From Cellulophaga omnivescoria (GTDB lineage: Bacteria; Bacteroidota; Bacteroidia; Flavobacteriales; Flavobacteriaceae), in the NCBI RefSeq assembly GCF_001999725.1, contig NZ_MDDP01000010.1, positions 186,001 through 250,000 on the forward strand: a stretch of DNA of 64,000 nucleotides, read 5' to 3'. Of this stretch, positions 18,051 through 26,886 are shown piece after piece. The position numbers and the translations under genes are program-made. The notes below the pieces were generated by a model, which made no database searches, was not told where the DNA came from, and was given only the letters and a program-made list of their open reading frames with translations. The number at the start of each line of letters is the position of its first letter. Positions within the stretch are counted from its first letter, which is position 1.

Positions 18051-19217
18051 TTATTGATTTAAAATTTCAACTTTTTGTCCGTCTTTAACTGTTCTTGCAC
18101 CTTCTTTAATTACGTGTTCATTAGCTGTTAATCCAGAAATAACCTCTATTAACGGACCTTGACTTTTACCTGTAGTAATTATTTTCTTTTTTGCAGTTGC
18201 GTAATTTTCTTCAGTTTTTTCTGCTACATAAACATATTGCTCCCCGTTAGCATTTTCTGATATTACGCTTTGCGGTATTAAAATAGCCTCGTTGTTAGTG
18301 TAGTCATTAAGTCTAACTTTAGCTGTTAAATTTGGTTTTATGTTACCGTTTTTATTAGGAACAGAAACCTCTACAGAAAAGGATCTGTTACTAGGGTTAA
18401 TAAAGTTGCCTGTTTGTCTAATTTTAGTTGTAACACTATCGTTTAAAATTGGAAAATAAACAACAGCTTCTTTACCGTTTTTAATGCTTTTAATGTAAGT
18501 TTCTGGCACTTCTACATCTAAATACATATTAGAAAGGTTTACAATTCTAAAAACTTCAGATCCCATACCAGGAGCAACAACAGTACCTTGTTCCTTAATA
18601 ACATTGTCTATAATACCTGTAAAAGGGGCTCTTATGGTAGATTTTCCTAATTGGCTTTCTGCTTGTTTAATAGCATTTACCTGAGCCTCATAATTTGTTT
18701 TAGCTTGTAAATACTGTATTTCTGAGCCTATTTTTTGTTCCCATAGCCTTTGCTGTCTTTCATACGTAGTTTTAGCTAATTCTGCTTGTGTTTTTAACTG
18801 TGCAAGTTGGCTGCTCATACCACCATCATCTATAGTTGCAAGTACTTGTCCTTTGTTTACTTTTTGCCCCTCTTTAACGTATACTCTTTTTAGCGTACCA
18901 GCCATTTCTGGGTAAATTAAAACATTTTGTTTTGTTTGTACATTACCTTGCAACTCTAAAAAGTGATTAAAAACTTGTGTTTTGGTAGTTAGGGTGCTTA
19001 TTAAAGGAAGGTTTTTGTTTCCTTGTATAACAGCAATAGCAGAATCTAATAATATCATTTGTTTTTCTAAGGTTTTGTGTTCCTCAGAAACGGTTGCTTT
19101 TTTTGCTCTTATTTTATCTATATTTTTTGTAGCAATAATACTTTCTATGGAGTCGTTTTTGCCTCCGCAGGCAGTAACAACTGCTGTAAGTGTTACTATG
19201 TAGAATATTTTTTTCAT
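18051..19217 (-). CDS. RND efflux periplasmic adaptor (membrane fusion protein), lipoprotein
   Basis: Seen: 388 residues. The lipobox is VTAC (Cys17). A coiled-coil helix (about 32-65) is followed by a lipoyl-like half-motif (YPEMAGTLKRVYVKEGQKVNKGQVLATID), an alpha-hairpin (about 135-190) and the second lipoyl half (TIRAPFTGIIDNV), then a beta-barrel and a membrane-proximal domain (VISGLTANEHVIKEGA). It bridges the permease and TolC in the periplasm, anchored by its lipid. Spacing (4 bases to the permease, 31 from tolC) shows one operon. The extra N-terminal coiled coil is slightly longer than in AcrA. Confidence 0.92.
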   Translation of the reverse strand: MKKIFYIVTLTAVVTACGGKNDSIESIIATKNIDKIRAKKATVSEEHKTLEKQMILLDSAIAVIQGNKNLPLISTLTTKTQVFNHFLELQGNVQTKQNVLIYPEMAGTLKRVYVKEGQKVNKGQVLATIDDGGMSSQLAQLKTQAELAKTTYERQQRLWEQKIGSEIQYLQAKTNYEAQVNAIKQAESQLGKSTIRAPFTGIIDNVIKEQGTVVAPGMGSEVFRIVNLSNMYLDVEVPETYIKSIKNGKEAVVYFPILNDSVTTKIRQTGNFINPSNRSFSVEVSVPNKNGNIKPNLTAKVRLNDYTNNEAILIPQSVISENANGEQYVYVAEKTEENYATAKKKIITTGKSQGPLIEVISGLTANEHVIKEGARTVKDGQKVEILNQ

Positions 19218-19248
19218 GTTGTTTGTATTACAAATTGTTGTGATGGGG

Positions 19249-20583
19249 TTAGTTATTTAGAATTAATTCTAAAGCTGTTTTTTTATTAATTACGTCTACC
19301 ATAGACTGTAAATACTCTTGTTGTACTGCGTATAGTTGCGTTTGCGCTTGTCTAAGTTCAAAACTTGTAGCTAAACCTTCAAAATACTTTACTTGGTTTT
19401 TTTTCTCTATACGTTCTGCTAATCCTAAATTATCTTTGTTTGTTTGGTACTGCTCAATAGCTAAAATGTATTCGCTTTTTGCATTTTCCCAGTTTAAACG
19501 TAAAGACTCTTCTGCTTCTGTTTTTTGTGTTTTTGCTTTTTCTAATGCAATTCTAGCACGTTGTGTAGATGCGCTTCTGCGTAATGAACTAAAAATAGGA
19601 ATATTAAGATCAAACCCTAAAATAGAAGAGTTAAACCAGTCTGTCTCTTTCTTTAAAAAATCAAATTCCTGACTGTAGGCTGTATATCCAAAATTTACAA
19701 AGGCATTAAGTGTAGGTAAGGCTTTACTTTTTTCTAACTTAAGCTCTAAAGCACGTTGTTCATTAAGGTTAAGTGCCATTTTATAGTCTACATTATTTTC
19801 TAAATTAAAGCTACTTTCTATTAAGTTAAAATCTATTTGTTTTTCTGTTAATATATCTAAGTCTTCAGTTAATTTAGTTGGGTTATCTAACTCTAACCCC
19901 ATTACTAAGTTTAACATTTGTACTGTAATTTTTTTTAGCCTTATGGCATTTTTTAATTGGTTGGTTACAGATGCTAATGTAATTTGTAATTGCTCTGCAT
20001 TTTCTTCCTCTGTTAAACCGTTTTCAAAAATCTTTTGTGTTTCATTAAGATTTTTTTCTAGTGCTGCCTTGTTTTTTTCTAGTATAGCAGTGCTTTCTTC
20101 AGCTAAAAGTACATTTCCATAGGCCTCTACCACAGCTTTGCGAACATCTAAGGCATTTTTTTCTTTGCTGTTGGCACTGTAGTCTATAAAGGTTTTTGTT
20201 GCTTGTACACCTACAATATAAGAGCCATCAAAAATTTGCTGACTTAATGTTGCTGTTGCACTGGTAGATTGTTTTTGCCCAAAAACCACAGGAATAAATG
20301 ATCCTGGTGCACCACCGGCTAATTCTCCTGGTATTAAAGATACAGGTTGTTTTAGTTGGTTTTGGTAACTTATTGCACCGTTTACTTGTGGTAAACCGCT
20401 AGCAATAGTTTCCCATTTTTGCTTTTGCGCATCTTCTATGTCTCGGTCTGCATTTATAGCACTGTAGTTGTGCTCTAGTGCGTAATTAATTGCCTCTTGC
20501 AGCGAAAAACTAGTGGGCTTGTCTTGTGAAAAACCCATTTGTATGCCCAAAAGCAATAGTACTAATGTTAAACTCCTTTTCAT
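19249..20583 (-). CDS. TolC family outer membrane efflux protein
   Basis: Seen: 444 residues. The signal peptide is MKRSLTLVLLLLGIQMGFSQ. Two repeats of the OEP domain have the usual long coiled-coil helices (around 130-230 and 330-440). It forms the trimeric outer membrane channel of the tripartite pump. The gene begins one base after the tetR stop codon and precedes the adaptor gene, so regulator and pump are translated from one message. Confidence 0.92.
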   Translation of the reverse strand: MKRSLTLVLLLLGIQMGFSQDKPTSFSLQEAINYALEHNYSAINADRDIEDAQKQKWETIASGLPQVNGAISYQNQLKQPVSLIPGELAGGAPGSFIPVVFGQKQSTSATATLSQQIFDGSYIVGVQATKTFIDYSANSKEKNALDVRKAVVEAYGNVLLAEESTAILEKNKAALEKNLNETQKIFENGLTEEENAEQLQITLASVTNQLKNAIRLKKITVQMLNLVMGLELDNPTKLTEDLDILTEKQIDFNLIESSFNLENNVDYKMALNLNEQRALELKLEKSKALPTLNAFVNFGYTAYSQEFDFLKKETDWFNSSILGFDLNIPIFSSLRRSASTQRARIALEKAKTQKTEAEESLRLNWENAKSEYILAIEQYQTNKDNLGLAERIEKKNQVKYFEGLATSFELRQAQTQLYAVQQEYLQSMVDVINKKTALELILNN

Positions 20584-21189
20584 TTATGATTGATTTGATT
20601 TGATAATATCTGTTAATACTTTTTTTCCTTTTGTTGTTACTATTCCTCGTAAGTGGTACTCTAAATAATTGTCCATTAATTTAATTTTAGAAAATTGCTC
20701 TGGCGGAAAAAAGTCATCATCCTTAATTGCTGTCATTCCAGAAAAATATATTCTAGATATAAACTCTATATCTAAGTTTTTTCTAAATAAGCCTTCTTCT
20801 ATCCCTTCTTTTAAGTTCTCAATTACACATTTTTGCATAAATGTAAATTGCTCTTTTTTTAAAAATTTATGAATTTTAGGGTAATACTTTTGCAACTGGT
20901 AAATAGGAGAAGAACTCTCATCCTTTAAATTTGAAATTATAAATTTTCTAATCTCAAACATTTCTACAATAGGGTTGTGTTTTAAAGAGCATATGTTATT
21001 TATACCATTAGTAATATTACTAAATAAATAGGAAGTACTTTCTTCTACTAATCTAGTTTTATTGTCAAAATAGGTGTAAATAGTTTTTTTAGACATTCCT
21101 AACTCATTAGCAAGGTCATCCATAGTAACACTCTTAAATCCTAATTTTAAGAATAAATCTGTAGCTTTTTCTAAAATTTTATCTTTCAT
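20584..21189 (-). CDS. TetR/AcrR family transcriptional regulator
   Basis: Seen: 201 residues from ATG 21189. An N-terminal TetR HTH (KILEKATDLFLKLGFKSVTM ... MSKKTIYTYFDNK) is followed by an all-helical ligand domain. An upstream in-frame ATG at 21228 lies inside the spacer of a near-perfect promoter and so cannot be the main start; the -7 element ends about 10 bases before ATG 21189, so the message is almost leaderless. It is the first gene of the efflux operon, and an inverted repeat overlaps its promoter, indicating repression of itself and the pump until a substrate binds. Confidence 0.9.
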   Translation of the reverse strand: MKDKILEKATDLFLKLGFKSVTMDDLANELGMSKKTIYTYFDNKTRLVEESTSYLFSNITNGINNICSLKHNPIVEMFEIRKFIISNLKDESSSPIYQLQKYYPKIHKFLKKEQFTFMQKCVIENLKEGIEEGLFRKNLDIEFISRIYFSGMTAIKDDDFFPPEQFSKIKLMDNYLEYHLRGIVTTKGKKVLTDIIKSNQS

Positions 21190-21198
21190 AATGCGCGG

Positions 21199-21239
21199 CA
21201 AAGATAATTCAGGAAACTTAGAATACAAAAAAAGTTTCC
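21199..21239 (-). promoter_or_regulatory. tetR-efflux operon promoter with overlapping operator
   Basis: On the minus strand TTTG (21226-21229), exactly 19 bases, then TATCTTTG (21199-21206): a perfect Bacteroidota promoter. GGAAACTT (21212-21219) and AAGTTTCC (21232-21239) form an 8-bp perfect inverted repeat with a 12-base spacer that straddles the -33 element, where a bound TetR dimer would block RNA polymerase. Confidence 0.75.
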
Positions 21240-21311
21240 AAAGTTTTATTATATCTTAACTATAGTTTAAAATGAATGTTACATTTATAATTGCTTAAAA
21301 AGTATTTCATG

Positions 21312-21319
21312 TATTTTTG
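21312..21319 (+). promoter_or_regulatory. -7 promoter element of the polyprenyl synthase gene
   Basis: TATTTTTG matches TAnnTTTG exactly, 14 bases before the ATG at 21334, giving a very short leader. Confidence 0.6.
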
Positions 21320-21333
21320 GTAAAAAAATACAG

Positions 21334-22308
21334 ATGCATACCATAGACCAGTATAGAGAGTCTTTTTTAGAAGAATTAAACAAAATTACAACAGAAAAGG
21401 AGCCTAAAAACTTATACCAGCCAATTAATTATATATTGAATTTGGGAGGTAAGCGTTTACGACCTATACTGGCGTTAATGAGTGCAGATATTTTTGGTGC
21501 AGATTTTAAAAATGCTATACCAGCTGCAATGGCTGTAGAGGTTTTTCATAATTTTTCTTTAGTACATGATGATATTATGGATGATGCGCCTTTAAGAAGA
21601 GGAAAAGCAACTGTGCATGAAAAATGGGATATTAATACGGGTATTTTGTCTGGTGACGCTATGCTAATTGAAGCATATAGGCTTTTAGAACAGTATAATG
21701 GTAACCAATATAAAAAATTAAATGCGCTTTTTAGTACTACTGCTTTACAAGTTTGTGAAGGCCAACAATATGATGTTGATTTTGAAACCAGAGATGATGT
21801 AACCATACCAGAATACTTAAAAATGATTGAGTATAAAACAGCGGTATTGGTTGCTGCTGCTATGAAAATGGGAGCTATAATAGCAGAAACTACAGTAGAA
21901 AATGAAGACTTAATTTATGAGTTTGGTAAAAATTTAGGTATCGCTTTTCAGTTACAAGATGATTATTTAGATGCTTTTGGTGACCCAAAGACATTTGGTA
22001 AACAAGTTGGAGGTGATATTATAGAAAACAAAAAAACATATTTGTACTTAAAAGCGTTAGAACTCTCCTCTAAGGCAGAGCAAAACTCATTAGATCAGTT
22101 GTTTTCTATACAACCAGCAAATAACAACGATAAAATAGCTACGGTAAAAGCTATTTTTGAAGAGTTTAAAGCAGATGTTGCTACAAAGCAAGCTATAGAA
22201 GATTATACGCAAAAAGCCTTTAATGTTTTAGATAAGCTAGAAATACCTGCTACAAACAAAGAAGCATTAGAGCAATTTGGGTTATGGCTAATGACCAGAA
22301 AAGTGTAA
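21334..22308 (+). CDS. Polyprenyl diphosphate synthase (IspA/IspB family)
   Basis: Seen: 324 residues. The first aspartate-rich motif is DDIMD (D79, D80, D83) with the following APLRRG, the second is DDYLD (D209, D210, D213), and the substrate-binding GGKRLRP is at 38-44. Role: sequential condensation of isopentenyl diphosphate onto an allylic diphosphate. The product length (C15, C20 or a longer quinone side chain) cannot be fixed by eye. It has its own promoter, stands alone, and ends 4 bases before the convergent downstream gene. Confidence 0.92.
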   Translation: MHTIDQYRESFLEELNKITTEKEPKNLYQPINYILNLGGKRLRPILALMSADIFGADFKNAIPAAMAVEVFHNFSLVHDDIMDDAPLRRGKATVHEKWDINTGILSGDAMLIEAYRLLEQYNGNQYKKLNALFSTTALQVCEGQQYDVDFETRDDVTIPEYLKMIEYKTAVLVAAAMKMGAIIAETTVENEDLIYEFGKNLGIAFQLQDDYLDAFGDPKTFGKQVGGDIIENKKTYLYLKALELSSKAEQNSLDQLFSIQPANNNDKIATVKAIFEEFKADVATKQAIEDYTQKAFNVLDKLEIPATNKEALEQFGLWLMTRKV

Positions 22309-22312
22309 CTTT

Positions 22313-23308
22313 TTAGTCTACCAAATACGGAACCTTCTTTAATGTAATTATTGGCTTACTTAGCATTTGCTGTATGGTTTGCTGTTGTTCTACAATGCAA
22401 ATAACCTCTATGCCAATGTGTATGCCGTAAATATTATCTGGATTATTAAGTCCTAGATAAAATGTGCCTTTGGTAGTATCTGTTACATTTACAATACCAG
22501 ACTTGTAGTTTTCTCTAGAGCCAAATAAGTAGGGAACATAGTCTTCTTTTTGTTTAAAGAGTAATGCATTTTCTTCGTTTAGTAAATAAATGTCGCAAAT
22601 ATTAGCTCCAGGTGGCGGACTCAAATTTTCTACTGCGCCCGAAAAAGAATTTTCCGTATCTATATAATTAGACAATGTAGAGGCTAAACCAAAACTTTTT
22701 ATTGTGTTTTTTATGTCTTGTTCTTCTCTAGAGGCACTAAAAACGTAATACCAAGAAACTGTATTTTGTGGTAATGCAATTGGTACTAGAACTCTGCTTT
22801 TTCCTCCTTTTAATAAGTCGTTAGACCTACTGTTAAGGTAAAAATTATCTTGCTGTAAAGAGATTGTTTTTAGTTTAGTAACCTCTGTGTCTGTTTTTAT
22901 TGGTGTAGCATATGTTGTGTCTGCAACTTCTTTGTAGGCAATAATAGGCGCTTGTTTGTTAAAAGAATCTACTTTAAAATTTAAGCTTATTTTTGAATCC
23001 TTAATATTGCTGCTTTTTATAATTAATTGGTATAGGTCTGTGTCTGGAGCTTCTAGCCAATAATTTGCTTTTTTGTCTAAAGTTTTAAAAATTGCGGTAT
23101 TTATATCTTTATACTTACTTATGGTATAAACTATATCTCCTTTTCCTTTAGCTTTTAAACTTATATGTATGTTATCCTTTTTATTAGCAGAAAACAGTAA
23201 TCTGTAATCATTACCTGTATTAACCGTAAAAGTAGTGTCTTGTTCTTGTTGTGCGCTAATTGTGATAACGCAAAACAGTAGGGTAAAAAAACAGACAAGG
23301 TTTTTCAT
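22313..23308 (-). CDS. Exported protein of unknown function
   Basis: Seen: 331 residues. A signal peptide (MKNLVCFFTLLFCVITISAQ) is followed by a soluble, beta-rich protein. A region near residues 150-195 (LLKGGKSRVLVPIALPQNTVSWYYVFSAS) and a C-terminal half with SGIVNVTDTTKGTFYLGLNN look like two beta-sandwich segments; no catalytic motif is evident. It is the third gene of the TonB-receptor operon (receptor, thioredoxin-like, this gene), with a 54-base gap. Inference: a periplasmic accessory to metal or metal-complex uptake. Confidence 0.75.
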   Translation of the reverse strand: MKNLVCFFTLLFCVITISAQQEQDTTFTVNTGNDYRLLFSANKKDNIHISLKAKGKGDIVYTISKYKDINTAIFKTLDKKANYWLEAPDTDLYQLIIKSSNIKDSKISLNFKVDSFNKQAPIIAYKEVADTTYATPIKTDTEVTKLKTISLQQDNFYLNSRSNDLLKGGKSRVLVPIALPQNTVSWYYVFSASREEQDIKNTIKSFGLASTLSNYIDTENSFSGAVENLSPPPGANICDIYLLNEENALLFKQKEDYVPYLFGSRENYKSGIVNVTDTTKGTFYLGLNNPDNIYGIHIGIEVICIVEQQQTIQQMLSKPIITLKKVPYLVD

Positions 23309-23362
23309 AGCTTTTTTTTGTAAATGTAACCAAAGTTATTTTTTTTCAAACGATAAACATTG

Positions 23363-23842
23363 TTATTGTATTGTTTTTAAAAGTTGTTTTGAGTTTAAAA
23401 ACTGAAAATATCTGGCTGTTGCAATAAAATTTTCATCTAGAATAACGGTTGCGGGTAAAGAAAACGGCTTGTTTTTGCGGCTAGCCATTAAGAGAGGTAT
23501 TTGATGAATAGAATTTACCTTTTTAGCATTCTTATTTTCATAAGTGTTACCTCCAAATGTAATTTTTTCTGTAGATTCTACATTCATTTTTACGGCGTAA
23601 TACTCCTTGTTAAGTTTGTTAATTACAGTAGAATCTTTATATGTTTTACGTTCCATTTTGTTGCATAATACACACCAGTCTGCATAAAAATGGATAAAAA
23701 CTTTTTTTGGCTTTACTGCTAGGGAGTCTTCAAGCTGATTAAAACTTAGCCAGTTTACCTCATTATTTTGCGCAGTTACTTGTGTACAGGTGATGTAGTT
23801 TATTAGCAATAAAATTAGTGCTTTTTTGTAGTAAGATTTCAT
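23363..23842 (-). CDS. Thioredoxin-like periplasmic protein (DUF255/thioredoxin_7 type)
   Basis: Seen: 159 residues with a signal-like N-terminus (MKSYYKKALILLLINYITCTQVTAQ). The thioredoxin-fold active site is CVLC, preceded by FIHFYADW, and a cis-Pro candidate lies in SLPATVILD. Exported proteins of this type reduce or isomerise disulfides. The gene is 5 bases downstream of a TonB receptor whose plug domain contains a CxxC (CQTC), so the receptor may be its substrate, which is inference. Confidence 0.85.
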   Translation of the reverse strand: MKSYYKKALILLLINYITCTQVTAQNNEVNWLSFNQLEDSLAVKPKKVFIHFYADWCVLCNKMERKTYKDSTVINKLNKEYYAVKMNVESTEKITFGGNTYENKNAKKVNSIHQIPLLMASRKNKPFSLPATVILDENFIATARYFQFLNSKQLLKTIQ

Positions 23843-23847
23843 TTTAA

Positions 23848-26142
23848 TTACAAGCTTTTTATTCTTAAACCTATAAAAATTGTTCTTGGTAGAGATGGGC
23901 CATAAACATAATTGCTATCTCTATTTTTACCAGTGTCAAAATCGTTTTGGTAAGCATTAGTTATATTTTTTATACCTCCAAAAAACTCAATTCCTGTATT
24001 TAATTTAACACTGTTAAATGTGTAGCCTAGTCTTAAACTTGTTTCTAAAAAAGATGGTGTCTCTTTGTACTCATCTCTAACTTGGCCCGTGTTTTCACCT
24101 CCAAAATGAGCAATGTCCATATTACCAGTATATATTAAATTAGCAGAAACGCTAAGCTTTTTTTTGGGAGTGTAAGTAAAGTTAGCGTAGCCGTATGTGT
24201 TAGGTGTTCTTAAAAATTCTTTTTTGGTTGGCAAACCTTCAATATTTTCTACTGCCTCTGTAAATTTACTAGATTGTATTGTAAAACCAGCATCTACCTG
24301 AAAAACGTAATTAAAATTTGCTCTAGTTTCTAGGGTAATACCCTTTACAACTGCGCCGTCGCCATTTCTTTTTTCAAATAATTCGCCAAAACTATCTTCG
24401 CCTAGAGGAAAAAGATAAAAGGCATTATTTAGTTTGGTGTAAAAACCTTCTATTGTTACACCAGTAATTAAATGCTCTGTAGCTTTGTCATAATTAAAAG
24501 AAGCCGTGTAGCTGTTAGATCGTTCTTCAAATAAATTATCAGATAAAGAAATTCTAGAAATTCCTCCTCCTGCAAAAGCAATGTGTAAATCGGTATCAAA
24601 AGCTTGTGGAGCTCTAAAACCTGTTCCCCAGCCCAATCTAAACTGTGATTCTTTATTAAGTTTGTATAAAAACGATAGTCTAGGGCTAGCAATTACGTTA
24701 TCTAGCAAGTTGTGTTTGTCTATTCTTAGTCCTGATAAGAGGTTAATTTTAGGAGTAACATCCCAATCGTTTTGTAAAAATGCACCCCAATTTCTGGTAG
24801 TTTGGTCTATGTTATAGTTATAAGCTTCAATTACATCTAAAACATCATCATACACATACTCCGTACCAAAAGTAAAAATTGCTTCTCCTCCTAAAAATGA
24901 ATCTACTTTATGGTTTAACTGCAAGCCTGCTTGGTGGGTTTCTACTTTGGAAGTACCGTAAGGAGGGTTTGCTAAAAAAATATTTAACTCATCTTCATCA
25001 TCAGGCTGTATACCTGTGTAGTGATCTCTATCTGTAATTTGTCCGCCATAGTAGGCAATAAAACTATTTTTATCTTCATTAAAATTTATTTGATAATCTA
25101 AACTTCCCATTACAACATTATGAGTTCGTTCTTCAGATTGTTTTGCTAAATGTGCTGCTTTATCTACTTGTTCGCCCCCATATCTGTATTCATAAATGCT
25201 ACTAATGCTAGCTTCTATTTTTTCGTTTTCAGATGGTAAATAAAATAAATTAGCACCAAAAGAATTGTTTTTTAAACTGGGTAATTCAGAGTAATTATCT
25301 CCGTTATCATCATACGTATTTCTGTCCCTTTTATTAATAAAAAACGTAGCGCCAGCAGTTCTATCATCATTAACTACAGTAGCATTACCTAACAAAATAT
25401 TGTCTGATGCATTGTTGTTTATACTCTGGTAGGTATAAGTTAAGTTGTATTCGTTTTTAATAGGTATTTTGGTAATTACATTAACTGTACCGCCAATAGC
25501 ACTAGAACCATAAAGTGCAGACACGCCACCTCTAACTACTTCTATACGTTCTATCATATTTACCGGTATTTGCTCCATACCATATAAACCTGTTAAAGGG
25601 CTAAAAATAGGCCTGCCATTAATGAGTATTTGAGAATAGCCTCCCTGCAAGCCATTTATACGTAATTGTGTGTAGTTGCAGGTTTGGCAGTCTGTTTCTA
25701 CCCTTAATCCTGGCTGAAATCTTAAACCTTCAGATAAATTGGTAGCAACAACATTGTCTAACGTTTTGCTATTTATAAGGTTTACAATAACAGGAGAATC
25801 TGTTCTTCTTTTTTCTGTTTTTGTGCCTGTAACCACAACTTGGTCTAAACCCAAAACATCTTCTTTAAGATTAAAATTAATAGTTTGGTTATGGGTAACC
25901 GTAATTTGTTTTTCTACAGTTGCAAAACCCACACTTTGGCAAATTAAAGTATAAGTACCTTTAGCAAGTTTTAAACTGTAAAATCCGTCTTTATTAGTAG
26001 TAGTCCCAATAGATTTTTCTTTAAGGTATATAGTTGCATACGCTAAAGGATTTGTATTGTTGCTTACTTTTCCTTTAATGTTAATGTCTTGAGAAAAAAT
26101 AGAATAGGGAAGTATAAAGAATAATAAAATTACTTTTTTCAT
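23848..26142 (-). CDS. TonB-dependent outer membrane receptor with CarboxypepD_reg N-domain
   Basis: Seen: 764 residues from ATG 26142. Signal MKKVILLFFILPYSIFSQ, CarboxypepD_reg-like domain (about 20-100), plug domain (about 110-230, with VVRGGVSALYGSSAIGGTVNVIT), then a 22-strand-type barrel ending near IFIGLRIKSL. The plug carries CQTC in a conserved setting (CNYTQLRINGL). An upstream in-frame ATG (26166) coincides with the -7 element TAGCTTTG, so it is not used. The receptor is divergent from the DtxR/MntR regulator with interleaved promoters, pointing to import of a metal ion or metal chelate. The ligand is not identifiable by eye. Confidence 0.92.
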   Translation of the reverse strand: MKKVILLFFILPYSIFSQDINIKGKVSNNTNPLAYATIYLKEKSIGTTTNKDGFYSLKLAKGTYTLICQSVGFATVEKQITVTHNQTINFNLKEDVLGLDQVVVTGTKTEKRRTDSPVIVNLINSKTLDNVVATNLSEGLRFQPGLRVETDCQTCNYTQLRINGLQGGYSQILINGRPIFSPLTGLYGMEQIPVNMIERIEVVRGGVSALYGSSAIGGTVNVITKIPIKNEYNLTYTYQSINNNASDNILLGNATVVNDDRTAGATFFINKRDRNTYDDNGDNYSELPSLKNNSFGANLFYLPSENEKIEASISSIYEYRYGGEQVDKAAHLAKQSEERTHNVVMGSLDYQINFNEDKNSFIAYYGGQITDRDHYTGIQPDDEDELNIFLANPPYGTSKVETHQAGLQLNHKVDSFLGGEAIFTFGTEYVYDDVLDVIEAYNYNIDQTTRNWGAFLQNDWDVTPKINLLSGLRIDKHNLLDNVIASPRLSFLYKLNKESQFRLGWGTGFRAPQAFDTDLHIAFAGGGISRISLSDNLFEERSNSYTASFNYDKATEHLITGVTIEGFYTKLNNAFYLFPLGEDSFGELFEKRNGDGAVVKGITLETRANFNYVFQVDAGFTIQSSKFTEAVENIEGLPTKKEFLRTPNTYGYANFTYTPKKKLSVSANLIYTGNMDIAHFGGENTGQVRDEYKETPSFLETSLRLGYTFNSVKLNTGIEFFGGIKNITNAYQNDFDTGKNRDSNYVYGPSLPRTIFIGLRIKSL

Positions 26143-26163
26143 TAATTTAAAATTAAATTTAGA

Positions 26164-26205
26164 CAAAGCTAAAAATTTGTTTTTAGAAATAAAAATGTAT
26201 TTTTG
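26164..26205. promoter_or_regulatory. Interleaved divergent promoters, TonB receptor and metal regulator
   Basis: Minus strand: TAGCTTTG (26164-26171) with a TTTT-like -33 near 26191-26194 drives the receptor. Plus strand: TTTG (26176-26179), 18 bases, TATTTTTG (26198-26205) drives the regulator-ABC operon. The two promoters share the same 42 bases, so one bound repressor would silence both. ATTTTT-GGT-AAAAAT (26199-26213) is a possible operator but is partly explained by promoter composition. Confidence 0.6.
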
Positions 26206-26221
26206 GTAAAAATTAAATTTG

Positions 26222-26878
26222 ATGACGCATTCTGAGGAAAATTATTTAAAAGCAATTTTTCACATAGGTAAGGGAGGAGTAAATGATATTTCTACTAATG
26301 CTATTGCAGAGCAAATGGAAACCAAGCCATCTTCTGTAACAGATATGATTAAAAAATTATCAGAAAAAAACTTGGTAAACTATAAAAAGTATAAAGGTGT
26401 TTCTTTAACAGATGCAGGTAAATCTACTGCTTTGTCTATTATTAGAAAACATAGGTTGTGGGAGGTTTTTTTGGTAGAAAAATTAGATTTTTCTTGGGAT
26501 GAAGTGCATGAAGTTGCAGAACAATTAGAGCACATTAAAAGTGAAAAGTTAATTGATAAATTAGATAAACTTTTAGATTTTCCTAAATATGATCCTCACG
26601 GAGATCCAATACCAGATAAGAATGGTAATTTCAAAGTTATAGATAAAAAGCTTTTGAGTGAACTTTCTGTAAATGATAAAGGTATTTGTGTGGGAGTAAA
26701 GGACTCTTCTAGTCAGTTTTTAAAGTTTTTAGATAAAAATAAAATTGCATTAGGAGATGTAATAGAAGTGACCGATAAGGAGGATTTTGATGGTTCTTTT
26801 CAGTTAAAAATAAATGCCAATAGTTTTAACGTATCTAACCAAATTGCTTCTAATTTATTTGTGCAAATAACAGAATAA
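26222..26878 (+). CDS. DtxR/MntR family metal-dependent transcriptional regulator
   Basis: Seen: 218 residues from ATG 26222 (a TTG at 26219 is only 3 bases upstream and less likely). Winged HTH (1-60: HSEENYLKAIF, ...MKPSSVTDMIKKL-like helix), dimerisation and metal-binding domain (about 63-135, with HRLWEVFL, HEVAEQLEHI and DPHGDPIP), and a FeoA/SH3-like C-terminal domain (about 150-218). The three-domain form is the DtxR/IdeR layout. With Mn(II) or Fe(II) bound it would repress its own operon and probably the divergent receptor. The ABC importer genes follow in the same operon, 8 bases downstream. Confidence 0.92.
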   Translation: MTHSEENYLKAIFHIGKGGVNDISTNAIAEQMETKPSSVTDMIKKLSEKNLVNYKKYKGVSLTDAGKSTALSIIRKHRLWEVFLVEKLDFSWDEVHEVAEQLEHIKSEKLIDKLDKLLDFPKYDPHGDPIPDKNGNFKVIDKKLLSELSVNDKGICVGVKDSSSQFLKFLDKNKIALGDVIEVTDKEDFDGSFQLKINANSFNVSNQIASNLFVQITE

Positions 26879-26886
26879 GTAATAAA

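Noticed and set aside
26142-26166. Upstream ATG starts for the TonB receptor (26166), tetR (21228) and DUF3109 (TTG 13600)
   Set aside because: Each falls inside the promoter element identified for the gene, and the downstream starts give proper signal peptides or domain starts.
26199-26213. ATTTTT-GGT-AAAAAT as the DtxR/MntR operator
   Set aside because: Almost the same sequence precedes the unrelated polyprenyl synthase gene at 21313-21327, so it may only reflect promoter composition; kept as a remark only.
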